Shown in pieces: positions 10,835 through 20,930 of a stretch of DNA of 64,000 nucleotides. Under the pieces are notes generated by a model. That model searched no databases. It was not told the DNA's origin and worked only from the letters and a program-made list of their open reading frames with translations. The stretch's first letter is position 1. Each line of letters opens with the position of its first letter. Source of the stretch: Prorocentrum cordatum (taxonomy: Eukaryota; Sar; Dinophyceae; Prorocentrales; Prorocentraceae); assembly GCA_963575745.1 (NCBI GenBank), contig CAUYUJ010015760.1, positions 87,001 to 151,000 on the forward strand, in the 5' to 3' direction. Made by a program: the position numbers and the translations under genes.

Positions 10835-11235
10835 CGCGTCGCCCGGGTGGCAGCGGAGCCCTGCCGAAGGCCTTAGCGGCAATGCTTGCATGGCGTCACC
10901 CGGCCCATGTCGACACATCTCTCATTCGTTTCGTGACCCCATTGGGAGCTCCACTCAAGGCCTGAGCGGCAGTCCGCAGGGCTTACCTCCGCACATCTCG
11001 GCATACCCCTCACACGTTCCGTTGCCCAACAGAGCTCAACCGAAGGCCCCAGCGGCAGCGCCCGCATGGCGTCACCCCGCCCATGTCGACACCCCCCTCG
11101 TACGTTTCGTGACCCCATAGGGAGCCATACGGAATGCCTCAGTGGCAGCGCCCGCATGGCGTCACCCTGCTCATGTCGACACACCCCTCACACGTTTCGG
11201 GACCCCACCTTCGTCACATCCTCGTTGGGCCCGTC
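10835..11235. repeat. minisatellite, CATGGCGTCACC / CGTTTCGTGACCCC family
   Basis: Four degenerate units of 80-115 bp with AAGGCC(C/T)(C/T)AGCGGCA, CATGGCGTCACCC, CACACGTTTCGTGACCCC and ATAGGGAGC. The same modules (CACACGCTTCGTGGCCCCAT, AGAGAGCACCA, AGGCCCCAGTGGCGGTGACC) form the array at 62,150-62,580. Confidence 0.85.
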
Positions 11236-11592
11236 GCCAGGACAATGTAATACAAACGTGCGTGGCGCAAGGCAAGAGCAACATGTTGAAAACGACCCCC
11301 TCATCCATCCGTGAACTTGGTATGTGGTTTTAAGACGAATGTGCGCGGCGCTAAGTCTATACCTATATGTTGAAAATGCCCCCCCATCCATCCGTGAAGC
11401 GCTTGCGCAACGTAAGTTTCAGGGCCAGGAGCAGTGAGCAAGTCTTCTGACGCGCCTCGGGGTGCGACACCGCCACCGTGCTAGCCCAACATTTGCGGTG
11501 ACTACTACCCTGGGGGCAGCGGATTCGGGCACTTGCGGGATATCGTGTCTCTATGCTTGAGAGGGCTGTGGTGGGGATGCAGAGCATGATGC

Positions 11593-11694
11593 GGATGGTG
11601 GGGGTATTTGGGATGATGGTGATGATGGTTATGATGCTGACGATGATGCTGATGATGACGATGATGATGATGATGATGATGATGATGGTGATGG

Positions 11695-11747
<53 letters not shown>

Positions 11748-12530
11748 GTGCTGCTGATGAAGATGAGGATGATGCTGTTGATGGTAATGATGACGGTGAG
11801 GATGATGATGATGGTAATGGTGATGATGATGGTGGTGATGATCAGGATGTTGATGATGATGATGATGGTGGCGGTGGTGGTGTTGATGCTTAGGATGCTG
11901 ATGCTGCTGCTGCGTATGATGCTGATGCTGATGATGCTAGTGATGATGAGGTTGATGATGAGGGTGAGGACGATGATGCGGATGCTGGTGTGGATGATGA
12001 TGAGGCCTCTGATTGTGATGCTGATGATGATGAGGATGTCGGTGATGAGGATGTTGATGGTGGTGATGCTGCTGATGATGATGCTGGCGATGATGATGTG
12101 GATGATAAAGGCGATGGTAATGATGATGTCGCTGCGGTGGATGATGTGAGGAAGGTCACGGTGATGATGATGATGACGACAATGATACGTTTGATGGTGT
12201 TGCTGTTGCTAATGATGATGACGATGCGTATGTTGATGTTGATATGTGTGAAGCTGGTGATGATGATGACGATGCTGCTGATGATGATGATGATGATGAT
12301 GGTGATGATGTTGTCTATGATGAAAATGAGGATCGTGGTAGTCTGATAGTGTGATGATGGCGATCGTGCTGACGATGGTGATGATGTTGCATGGTGTGGT
12401 TGATGTGGTTCTGATGCTGATAATGATGATGGCGATGATGGTGACGATGATGCTGGTGATGTTATTGGTGATGGTAAAGGTGGTGATGATGGAGATGGTG
12501 ATGATGATGGTGATGATGACGACGACGTGG
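11593..12530. repeat. (GAT)n microsatellite, about 940 bp
   Basis: GATGAT-dominated tract with GCT, GGT and GAC variants. Met-rich and Ser-rich frames through it are not genes. Confidence 0.95.
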
Positions 12531-12539
12531 AGAAGGGTG

Positions 12540-12648
12540 GACGGGGCGGAGGAGGAGGTGGAAGAGGAGGAGGAGGAGGAGGAGGAGAAACGGGGAGGAT
12601 GAGGAGGAGGAGGAGGAGGAGGAGGAGGAGGAGGAAGAGGAGGAATAG
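12540..12648. repeat. (GGA)n microsatellite
   Basis: Purine-only GGA/GAA triplets, directly after the GAT tract. Confidence 0.9.
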
Positions 12649-12714
12649 AAGGACAAGGAAGAGGACGCCATCACCTGTGACACCCCTCGCCTTCAATCTT
12701 TTATGAGCTTTCAA

Positions 12715-13250
12715 GTGACTTGGTTGGGCCGCCTTGGCGCTGTCCTGGCCTCCTAATGCAGTTTTTTGGGGGGGCCCTTGGGGCCCTCTTGGGCCGCATT
12801 GGGGGTCTCTTACGCCGTGTTGGTGCTCTCTTGGGCCGTCTTGGGGCCCTCTTGGCCGTATGGCGGGTGACTGGGGGCCGTCGTGGGGGCGTCTTGGGCA
12901 GTCGAACGGCCTTCTAAGGCAGCCTTGGGTCCCACGGGAGGCCGTTTCGTTGCCGTTTTGGATGCCTCTCGGGCCATCGTGGGACCTCTTGATGCGTCTT
13001 GGGACCCTCGTAGAGGCTTCTTGGGCCGTTTTGAGCTGACGGGAGCCCGAAAAGACAATATTGCGACCCTCGTTAAACAACAGAGGGGACTTCTATAAGT
13101 TTGGCCACTTTGGACCCTGTTGGAGGTCCTCTTGTGGCCCTGTTGGGCCCCCTTGGGGGCATCTTGGGCTGTCTTGAGGCCATAGTGGGCCGCCTTGGGG
13201 TCCCGTGTGATTGGTTGTCTGTAGTGGGCCGTCTTGGAAGCTTGGGACCC
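12715..13250. repeat. degenerate CTTGGGCCG / CTTGGGGCC minisatellite
   Basis: A short unit of about 25-30 bp built from CTTGGG(C/G)C(C/G) and GCCCTCTTGGGC repeats irregularly over about 530 bp, with a non-repeat gap around 13,040-13,100. Confidence 0.7.
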
Positions 13251-13404
13251 AGATCCACAATTCTGTTACGAGGGGGCGTGGCTCCAGGAGCGCGGTTCCA
13301 TAATTTTTGCCGAAGGGCCGTGGCCTCGGGATGAAGGGCGATGCATGCAGGTGGACGCGTCCTTGGTGTGGGGGGGGGGCCCTTGTAAAGATACAGAGAC
13401 CTTA

Positions 13405-14043
13405 CTAGGCGGCCCTTGGCATCCTTCCGCGCCTCAATTTGTACAGGACACGTTGGCGACGTATAACAGCAAATGACAGGAGAAGGGAATGGGAATGGGA
13501 ATGTCTGTTCACTAAGTGAAAAAAAGAAAGAAAAAAGCCTTTTCCCAGGGAAGTATCCTTCCGAGCAGAGGCCAGCCGATTCTGTTGTTCGGTCTTACTC
13601 AACACTTTAGGTTGAAGGCCCAGCTCTATTCTACGAAGGTACTCGGTTCCCGTGGGTGAGGCCTTAAGACTACACTCTTTGTGAAGGTTACACTTCCTCT
13701 GACTGGCACAACTACCGCAGACATGACAGAACCATAACTGAAGCTTAGTACATAGTCTCATACTGTGGCTCTTATGGACCCAGCCCCCCCCTATGTGAAT
13801 ATTGTCTTCAGCCCCGAGGGTGAAAAAAGAACCGTTTATATTCACAGGGTGAAAACACGGGCTGGCCTTCCAGAGGCCTGCGGTGGCCAGGGAGGCAGTA
13901 CCAAAACACCTGGTGCAGCTCTTGCCGCTCTCCGACAAAACATGGGAGGTAGTGAAATTAACGAGGAAACGGGCCAAGAGGACCGAGAGGCGGGGGGGGG
14001 GTCTCTGGAGGCAGGGGGTCATTCCGCAGCCGCCGCATCTCAC
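13405..14043 (-). pseudogene. ORF with two tandem H..C-x2-C..C zinc-ribbon-like motifs
   Basis: A 212-codon minus-strand frame. Residues 33-63 have S-H-V-L...C43-x2-C46...C63; residues 92-146 repeat the plan: S-H93...LWFC106-x2-C109-G...C124 followed by GTEYLRRIELGLQPK. The two motifs are about 60 residues apart and look like a duplicated metal-binding module. From memory, the second pattern (H-x-L, then W-x-C-x2-C-G, then L-x3-C, then L-R-R-I-x2-G-x2-P) is common at the ends of repetitive dinoflagellate ORFs often linked to retroelements; this is inference and the module's function is unknown. The outer parts of the frame look non-coding, so this is probably a fragment (core 13,606-13,944). 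It lies antisense inside an LST8 intron. Confidence 0.5.
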
Positions 14044-14136
14044 TCCTGTTCGTCCCTCTCGTAATCCTCGTTTATTTATTTGTTATTCTTCTCTCTATAT
14101 ATGTATATATTCACGTGCTTCTTTCTTTGTTTGTTA

Positions 14137-14213
14137 TATGTTTGTTGTTCTCTCTCTCTCTCTCTCTTTCTCTCTTTCTTTCTTTTGTTTTCTCTCTCTC
14201 TCTCTCTCGCCCC
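14137..14213. repeat. (CT)n tract
   Basis: Pyrimidine tract TCTCTC with a TTTTGTTTTCTC interruption. A similar tract with the same interruption lies at 54,443-54,515, near the other end of the LST8 intron system. Confidence 0.9.
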
Positions 14214-14921
14214 CCCCCTTACCATCCATCTTCCGACGTTGAAGACAGTTTTTCCACGTCGGACCGCCAGACATGTGGGTAGGGCCGTCTTGGGTTGAGA
14301 GCGGGTCGCATTTAACATATGGCGATCGATTGAACATGGTTCACCGTGCCTAGAAGCATTAGGCTTGCAGTCCTAAGCAACTACGCTCATGACGGATAGG
14401 TTAATCCCCAATTCTGGATGTTTTTGGGGGACCTTCGCTGTTACCCTGAGCGTGCACTGGGGTTCCAACATAAGATACGTCTGTTGCATGTGCGTGGGCG
14501 CTGGCAGAGGCTGCAACCGATTGTCAGCGTGGTGAGGATGACGTGCGCTCATCTTCGACGACGGGTTATTGATTCTTTCAGCTCCCCCTCCCCTGCCGAG
14601 TCCTGGCTGTGGGGGCTCAGGAATATCACCGCCCAGACCTGAGGAGTTCCTGAACTTGTGGTATGCTCGCGGCCCCATGGCACATTCACCTTTTTGGCGT
14701 CTGCCTGCTGCACATGTAAGACAGGTTGCTGCTGCCCGTTGAGACGGGAGGAAACATTGCAGCCTAGTTGATGCACGCCTGGGATATATTCTGGACGCAT
14801 CTCGTGCTGCGTCTCTTCCCCCTCCCTCTTGCTCCGCCCCACCCTCTCCCTCCTGATTCTCGTCCTACCTCTTCTCATTATCGCCCTCACGACAGCGCCC
14901 TCCGGCCTGGCCGGGGCCCAG

Positions 14922-15024
14922 ACAGGTCTGGGACTGCCGCGCCCAGCAGAGCCAGATGAGCTTCGACAGTCCTGGGTTGTTTGCCAGCACGCCGGTTCAC
15001 AGCGTGGACCTCCACCCGAACCAG
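14922..15024 (+). CDS. LST8: LST8 exon: QVWD to LHPNQ (end of one WD40 blade, start of the next)
   Basis: Preceded by GGGGCCCAG and read from its second base: QVWDCRAQQSQ ... STPVHSVDLHPNQ (34 codons). This matches LST8 at the end of one blade and the start of the next: plant IWDLRAPGCQ ... VNTVVLHPNQ, animal IWDLRSRNLQ ... INCVCLHPNQ. The HPNQ tetrapeptide is a good signature of LST8 within the large WD40 class. It splices in phase 0 to the next exon (NQ then VELVAGD). Both exon edges carry CAGG, and the donor is GC (GCCCCCTC). An alternative acceptor four bases on (ACAG before GTC) is possible. In the TOR complexes LST8 clamps the kinase domain; its regulation is not visible here. Confidence 0.8.
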
Positions 15025-15544
15025 GCCCCCTCGGAGGGTACCTGCGCTTGAGACAGGGGAAGGGGGACGAGGAAGGGGACGCTGAAAGAGGATGAGGGTA
15101 TGGCGCGGACTTGGATGAGGAGGATGACAGGGCAAGCTCGCCAGGTCGAACGAGCCAGCGGGCCCCTTCGATTCCCACCCTCCCTCCGATAACAAATGGC
15201 ACAAAATCGTATTGGGTCTGAAGCGCATCCCTGACGAGCGCTCAGGAGATGCTCGCGCGCGCTGTGCTGACCCGTGTCCGACGACAGCTACGCGGTCAAC
15301 GAAGAGGCGGGAATGAACCTTCAGGCAATCCTTGTCCAGTGCTGCGGTGGGAGCACAACTTAGTCCACTATCGGGTGGCCAATTTTTCGATGAACGCGGC
15401 GAAGAGGATTCACGCGCCGCGCCGAACAGCACTGGAGCTTTCACACACAAACTGCGCCGCGCTTGCGGGGCAGCAGTTCGCTTGCTCTTCTGCGGCCCCG
15501 TTGCCGCTGCCGGTTTCATGCGATTCGGTGAGCGAAACATGCGC

Positions 15545-15810
15545 CAAGCCTAAGTGGGAACGCCACTTCCAGGCAATGTAGGAACGGAGCCTGGGCGAGC
15601 ACAACAGTGTTCTGGCGAGTGTGAAATAAGAGCCCCGCCGAGGCGGGAACGCCCTTTTCAGGCGCAGTAGGCACGGCGCTGAGGCGAGCGCGAGAGTTTG
15701 CATCCGCTCGCGCGGGACTCCGCTGTCGACGCGAAAAAACGTTTGTTCCGCGCCCAATCGGGAGCTCAGCTCTTGGGAAAAGTGAGCACGGTACCAGGGC
15801 GTTACCGCCA
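15545..15810. repeat. degenerate about 88-bp tandem repeat
   Basis: Two clear units beginning at about 15,551 and 15,638 share GGGAACGCC, AGGCA(A/G)TAGG and GGCGAGC, with a weaker third after 15,760. Confidence 0.55.
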
Positions 15811-16019
15811 TTTCGCTGTTGCGCGAGGGACGTGCGCCCCGTCTCATTCGTGGCACGAATTTGGCAACGTCGACGCAGACATTGTGTTATTGTTGGCAGG
15901 TAGAGTTGGGATACCCGGACCTGGCCGCTTTCGGCCAGCTAGGTGGTTAGCAGGAACATGCGCACGGAAGCGGGATAGGAGTCTGATGAAGGAAAAAGTG
16001 TGCAGAAGACGATGAGGAC

Positions 16020-16413
16020 GAGAGGGAGCAGAGGGAGGCGCAGAGGAATAGGATGATAATGGTGATGGTGAGGATGCTGATGAGGAGGAGGTGGAGGAGG
16101 AGGATCGGGATGAGTATGTCGGAGGAGGTTGTCTGATGATGATGATCAGGATCGTAAGGGGGATAGAGTGGGGAGGAGAAGGAGGGGCATGAGGAGCAGC
16201 AGGAGGAGGGGTGGAGGCGGCAGCATGAGTCGCAGGAGGTTGGGGAGGGGAGGGCAGGACAAAAGAAGGTGGGCGCGTGAGTAACATGATAAAAGCCTTG
16301 TAGCCTATGCTTGTAGATCAATTAGGCCCAAGCTGTCGGGTGGGGCCTCAATCCGTCGGATGTCTGGAACCCCTCCTCCTCCTCCTCCTCCTCCTCCTCC
16401 TCCTCCTCCTCCT
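16020..16413. repeat. GGA-rich stretch and (CTC)14
   Basis: Impure GGA/GAT purine-rich sequence at 16,020-16,260, then about 14 CTC triplets at 16,372-16,413: opposite strand bias, so the transcript could pair across the gap. Confidence 0.75.
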
Positions 16414-16576
16414 CAAGCCGCAGGGCCGGCCGTTGACTTCTCTCCTGGAGGCGGTGTTAGGCGTTAGGCGTAGGATAGACATGCCTGATAATAATGGAAG
16501 GGGTTCGCCGCGTTGCCTCCTCGTCATATTTGTCGTCGATGTTTATGTACCGCTTCTCCGCGTGCCTTTGCTTCAG

Positions 16577-16663
16577 GTCGAGCTGGTCGCTGGCGACGAC
16601 CAGGGTCGGGTTCACGTGTGGGACCTGGTCAGCGGCCGGGTGCGGCGCATGATGATTCCGCAG
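16577..16663 (+). CDS. LST8: LST8 exon: WD40 blade VELVAGD..VHVWDL..MMIPQ
   Basis: An 87-bp, 29-codon exon after [27 protein letters not shown], then [12 protein letters not shown]. It aligns without gaps with LST8: plant TELISGDQNGNIRVWDL then ELVPE, animal AELIVGDQSGAIHIWDL then QLIPE. It shows the GD near the blade start and the WD dipeptide. The exon ends in CAG and is followed by GACATGCG, so the intron has a GA donor. The next exon at 55,041 continues exactly where the family requires (IPQ then ENVPVRSV). The edges share CAGGA, so the precise cut could shift by up to five bases without changing the mRNA. The neighbouring plus-strand frame that reads on into the (GT)n tract is not coding. 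Confidence 0.85.
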
Positions 16664-16737
16664 GACATGCGGACCGGCCCGTTTGCCATCTCAAATTCCA
16701 GAGCGCGCCTGTGCGCACGCGCGCTCGCGCGCGCATG

Positions 16738-16778
16738 TGCGTGTGTGTGCGCGCGCGCGAGTGTGTGTGTGTGTGTGT

Positions 16779-16829
<51 letters not shown>

Positions 16830-16893
16830 GGTGTGTGTGTGTGTGTGTGTGCGGGTGTGTGTGTGTGTGTTTGTGTGTGTGTGCGTGTTTGCT
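16738..16893. repeat. (GT)n microsatellite
   Basis: About 155 bp of alternating GT, preceded by a CG/CA-alternating stretch from about 16,708: purine-pyrimidine alternation of a kind able to form left-handed DNA. Confidence 0.95.
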
Positions 16894-16959
16894 TGTTTTA
16901 GGGCGTTAATGGCAAAAACGTGGACGCCGTGGAGGAAAACGGAGGCGGCGCTGGCGGCG

Positions 16960-17150
16960 TGGAGACCGACGCCGAACCCGACACCCTACCCGAGTCCCTA
17001 CCCGACCCCGTGCCCGACGCCCCACCCGACGCCCTACCCGACGCCGTCCCAGACGCCTTTCCCGTCGCCTTGCCCTCCGACGGCCGTCCCGACGCCCCTC
17101 CCGGCGTCCCCCCCTTCGCCTTCCCCGACGCCTTTCCATAGTTCGACGCC
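16960..17150. repeat. CCCGACGCC minisatellite
   Basis: Nine- to twelve-base units CCCGACGCC, CCCTACCCGACGCC and variants. A plus-strand frame reads [13 protein letters not shown]. Because it follows TTGTTTTAG it could be mistaken for an exon, but it has no counterpart in LST8. Confidence 0.8.
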
Positions 17151-17199
17151 CGCCCGACGGGCCGCGCCCCCGAGGTGGCACAGGAGGCGGGGGCGTTAG

Positions 17200-18985
17200 C
17201 GGTTCGTGATGCAATATATGTGGTGCGATCTTTGTAGTGCAGTCGATGCGGTGCGATTTATGCGGTGCTCGTTTATGTGATGCAATACACCCACGTGCGA
17301 TCAACATATTGTGCAATTTATACGGCGCAGATTATGTTGGCCCATCTACGTGGAGCAGCAGACGAGGTGTAGCCCATGTGATGCAACATATACGCGGTGC
17401 AAAGTACGCGGTGCAACCTATATGATGCGATTTTTGTCGTGCTGCGATCTACGTTGTGCAATTAATTTGGTGCAATATGTGTGCTGCATGTTCGCGGTGC
17501 AATCTACGTGGTGCTATTTATTTCCACAAACACCCACCCACCCGCAATGTGGTTTGCAAAACCCATGCGGTGGCGATTACTGTGCATGCTGGGCGTTGGT
17601 TGGTGCATCCCTGCGGCCGCGCCAACCGTGGCACGCGCGCGCGCATCGGCCAGCTAGTTTGGCGCGACTGACGCGGCCGCGGTGGCGCTGACCGCTGGGC
17701 GCATCCCAGCGGGCGCACTTCACTGCGAGTCGGCGACTTGGGCGGGCGCCGTATCATGGCAACGTCGACAACGGTTGACGCGATGACGATAGTAGCGATG
17801 CTGGCGGCGATGTTGGCAACGACGAAAGCGCGGCCAGCGCGGGCGCCGATGCTGATCGCGCCGACGACGATGACGGCGTCCTCGCGTCGGCGATGAAGGT
17901 TTTGGAAAGATTTCGACACGCGCGCGCGGCCGACGCGCGAAGTGGCCCGCGTGGCATTATTTGACGCGGATCGTGCTCCCCCCCCCCCCCCCGCCCCCCC
18001 CGCGCGCGCGCATGCGAATGGTGTCGGCGCGCGGCGCGAGAGGCCAGTTTGGGGTAATTTCAAGATTGCCCCAGTGCGACCCTACCTAGAAGTTGGAGCC
18101 CCTAGGAAAGCAGCATTAGTTGCTATGCTATGCCATGCCATGCCATGCTATGCTGCGCTATGCTGCGCTACGCTATGCTATGCTATGCTAAGATGTGCTA
18201 TGCGAAAGCCCAGCGAAGCTAAGATGAAGGTAAGCTGAGCTACTATAAACCTGAGCTAATATGAAACTAAGCTAAACTAAAATGAAATAAGCTAAACTAA
18301 AATGAGATAAGCAACGCTAAGCTACGGGGGCGTAGCTGGGGGAACCGCGGGGCGGATACTGGGGGGGCCGCCCGGGGCGCTTTCCACTGCCTGGCCCCTT
18401 TGAGCCCAGAGAGTAAGAACCCTTCTTGGCAGAGCCTAGGTCGGGAACAACGTTTCGCGCTATCAAAGGTTATGGTTTCGTCAAAGAATTCGCAAGGGCG
18501 CGGGCGCAGCGTGCGCGACGACGCGGGCGCGCGCATTTCATCCCGTTGTCTACTACGGATTCTCGCGACGGCGCGCGCATGAAGGTGTTCAAACGATTTC
18601 GACATGAGCGCGCGCGAAGCCCGTTTGGCCGCATTATCTGAACACGTTGAGAACCGGCGGTTTTCCCAAGCATTCGCAAGAGCGCGAGCGCGAGCTTTTG
18701 TCGAACATCGGCGTTGTGAAACCAGGTGGTTAAGTTATGGGTTTTTTGATTGTTCGATTTTGAAATCTTTACGCGGCGATCGGTTTTCGACGGGTTGCGG
18801 CGTGCGCGCGCGACGCGCGCGCGCACTTCGTTGAATTTATTGCGAATGGGTTCTTGCAAACTTATGATTTGTGATAAACGAGTGCGCGCGCATGATAGAT
18901 GTTGCAGAGGATGGCGGGGGGGCCGATGCCGGCTGGGCCGGGGCGGTCGGAACTCATCTTTGGGATGGGCGACGGGGCAGCATCA
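17200..18985 (-). repeat. array monomer, minus orientation (E-A-D-C-B), with an insertion
   Basis: E block 17,200-17,525 (units like GTGCAATCTACGTGGTGC), A 17,540-17,690, D 17,690-18,065, C and B 18,451-18,985. A separate CCTAGG-ended element (18,069-18,450) interrupts it between D and C. Confidence 0.75.
18069..18450 (-). mobile_element. compact CCTAGG-terminal element with a variable pentamer core
   Basis: Left end CCCTACCTAGA (18,080), right end CCTAGGTCGGG (18,435): near-perfect 11-bp inverted termini. About 90 bp at the right end and 50 bp at the left end match, in reverse complement, the ends of the block at 57,478-61,634 (AAGAAGGGTTCTTACT; CTTTCCTAG, GGCTCCAACT, CTAGGTAGGGTCGCACTGGG). 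Between the ends lies a CTATG/CTAAG pentamer tract, the complement of the GCATA tract in the other copy. No ORF. It resembles a non-autonomous DNA element or a structured repeat with an expandable centre. Confidence 0.6.
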
Positions 18986-19054
18986 CGCGCGCACTGCAGT
19001 GCGAGGAGGGGCGCCGATAATCGGGGGGAGGGGGTAGGGTCTCCCTTAAGAAAG

Positions 19055-20290
19055 GGGAATCCATGTAGTGCAATCTGCGCGGTGCAATTTATTTGCGCGA
19101 AGGAGCTGATGCGTCCCATGCCGCTGCAAACTCCCCGCCCGCCCGCCCGCAACCTGGTCTCCAAAACCCATGCGGCGGTGATTGCCACGCATGCTTGGCG
19201 TTGGCTGGTGCATCTCCGCTGCCGCGCCGACCCGAGCAAGCGCGCGGCGGCCAGCTAGTTTGGCGTCGCCGACGCGGCTGCGGCGGCGCTGACCGCCGGG
19301 CGCGTCCCAGCGGGCGCGTCATTGCGAGTCGGCGACTTGGGCGGGCGTCGCATCATGGCAAGGTCGCCAACGGTAGACGCGACGATGATAGTGGCGACGC
19401 TGGTGACGACGTTCGCGCCGGCGACGATGACGGCGCCCTCGCGCCGGCGACGATGATTTAGGAGAGAGTTTGACACGCGCGCGCGGCCGACGCGCGAGAG
19501 CGGCCCGCGCGGTATTATCTGGCGCGGATCGCGCCCCCCCACCCCCCCGGGCACGCGCGCAAGGGCGCGCGAATGATGTCGGCGCGCGACGCGAGTGGCC
19601 CGCTTGGCAAAATCCCGTGACACGCTGGAGAAGAGTCACATGGTTTCCTTAAGAACGCGCAAGAGCGAGAGCGCGTGTTTGTTGTTTAGAAACGGATGCT
19701 GCGAAACCATTTGTTTGGTTTGTGCGTGGACATTCGGTTTTGAGATCGTTGCGAAACCGTTGGTTTTCGATCGGTTTCGGAACGCGCGCGCGATGGCGCG
19801 CGCCCGCGCTTTGTCAGATCTGTTGCAAAGGATTTTCGCGACGGCGCGCGCACGAGGGCGCCCGAGCGATTCGACGCGCGCGCGAAGCCAGTTTGGCGGC
19901 ATTTTCTGAACATGCAGAACAAGTCAAGCTTTTCGTTCGGAATCGCAAGAACGCGCGCGCAAGTTCTTTTGTTGAAGATCTGCATTGCGAAACCCTGTGC
20001 TTGTCATATGTTTCTTTGACGCTCGATTTTGAAATCTTTGTGCGCAACCAGAGGCCGTCGCTGGATTTCGGCGTGCGCGCGCGACGGCGCGCGCGCGCGT
20101 GCACTTCGTTTTTTGTTGCGAGGGGTTCTTGCAAGCGGGTGATTGTTTGATATACGAGTGCGCGCGCATAGTATGTTTTGCAGAGGAAGAGGGGGGGGGG
20201 GGGGGCGATGCCGGTCGGGCCGGGGTGGCATGAGCTCATGTTTGGGATGGGCGACGGGGCGGAACCATATGTCAATTGCAATGCGAAAGG
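19055..20290 (-). repeat. array monomer, minus orientation
   Basis: Blocks E (GTAGTGCAATCTGCGCGGTG), A 19,110-19,270, D to about 19,620, C to 20,120, B to 20,290. The most complete left-hand copy. Confidence 0.75.
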
Positions 20291-20930
20291 GGGGGCCGAT
20301 CTTCCAGGGGGGGGCCGAGGCTGTTATTCTGTAGAATGGAGAATCTACGCGGCGCAATCTGAGCGAAGCGGCGACGGGGCGGCGACAGCGGCGGCGACGG
20401 CGACCGCGGAGCCGCCAGACCGACCTGCACGCGCCAGACAGGCCGGCAGGCCCAGACGATGGACCACGACGAGACGGCGACGGGGCGGCGGCGGCGAGCA
20501 TGGAGCCGCCAGACCAGCCCGCAGGCCTTGTTCTTTCGAAAATATGACCCCCTAAAGGCAAGCACTGTTTAGGGGGCGACATCGATCGCGCCGCGTCGAT
20601 TGCGCAACCTGCAATGCATTGCGTAGATTCTCTGTTTCAGAGAACAGACTCCACCGCCACCCCGAGGCCGGACTCATCGAGGCCCCCTGGGGATATCCCA
20701 GGCCGCCTAGATGGAGTCCGAGCAGATGCGGTCGGAGGATCGCGCCGCATCTCCGATGCATCGACGATGCGGCTCGATCGCGTCGACGTCGCCGATGCGT
20801 CGCCCACGTCGGCGACGCGTCGCAGGCGCATCGCCGAGGCATCGCCGATGCATCGCCGATGCATCGGCGGTGCGGCGCGACCCCCGACCCCCTCTACTCC
20901 GATCCCATCAAGAGGCCTCTAGACGTGCAG
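20290..20930. other. centre of the inverted array, non-monomer sequence
   Basis: Unique-looking sequence at the point where copy orientation flips: GGCGACGGGGCGGCGACAGC repeats (20,365-20,500), ATTGCGCAACCTGCAATGCA (20,599) and a small ATCGCCGATGC array (20,745-20,870). No gene. Confidence 0.6.
20745..20872. repeat. GATGC/ATCGCCGATGC short tandem repeat
   Basis: Degenerate 9-12 bp units with GCATCGCCGATGCATCGCCG near the end, partly self-complementary (GCATCGGCGATGC). Confidence 0.75.

Larger units (their letters stand above)
10531..14921 (+). other. LST8: predicted LST8 intron, 4.39 kb, canonical GT-AG
   Basis: Donor GTGAGC, acceptor GGGGCCCAG. It contains (GAC)n, a 95-bp-class minisatellite, (GAT)n, (GGA)n, a degenerate GGGCC repeat, (CT)n and the minus-strand zinc-motif fragment. 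It is the only intron of this gene here with a standard GT donor apart from the uncertain last one. Confidence 0.55.
15025..16576 (+). other. LST8: LST8 intron, 1,552 bp, GC-AG
   Basis: Starts GCCCCCTC after CAG and ends GCTTCAG before GTC; CAGG occurs at both edges. Holds a degenerate 90-bp repeat (15,545-15,810), GGA-rich sequence (16,020-16,260) and a (CTC)n block. Confidence 0.75.

Noticed and set aside
10781-10835. A possible exon reading YAPRPNPFQ between the 10,490 and 14,922 exons, recalling the NPNP motif of LST8
   Set aside because: The 10,490 and 14,922 exons join in frame at a WD40 position with no missing residues, and NPNP should lie upstream of both.
11553-13080. Met-rich and Ser-rich ORFs
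   Set aside because: By-products of the (GAT)n and (GGA)n tracts.
16708-16893. Z-DNA-forming (GT)n as a regulatory element
   Set aside because: Purine-pyrimidine alternation is plain, but nothing in the sequence ties it to regulation.
16911-17141. Exon after TTGTTTTAG starting [10 protein letters not shown]
   Set aside because: The start recalls GVNKN of animal LST8, but order along the gene is wrong, the rest is a PDA repeat, and the exons at 16,577 and 55,041 already join without a gap.
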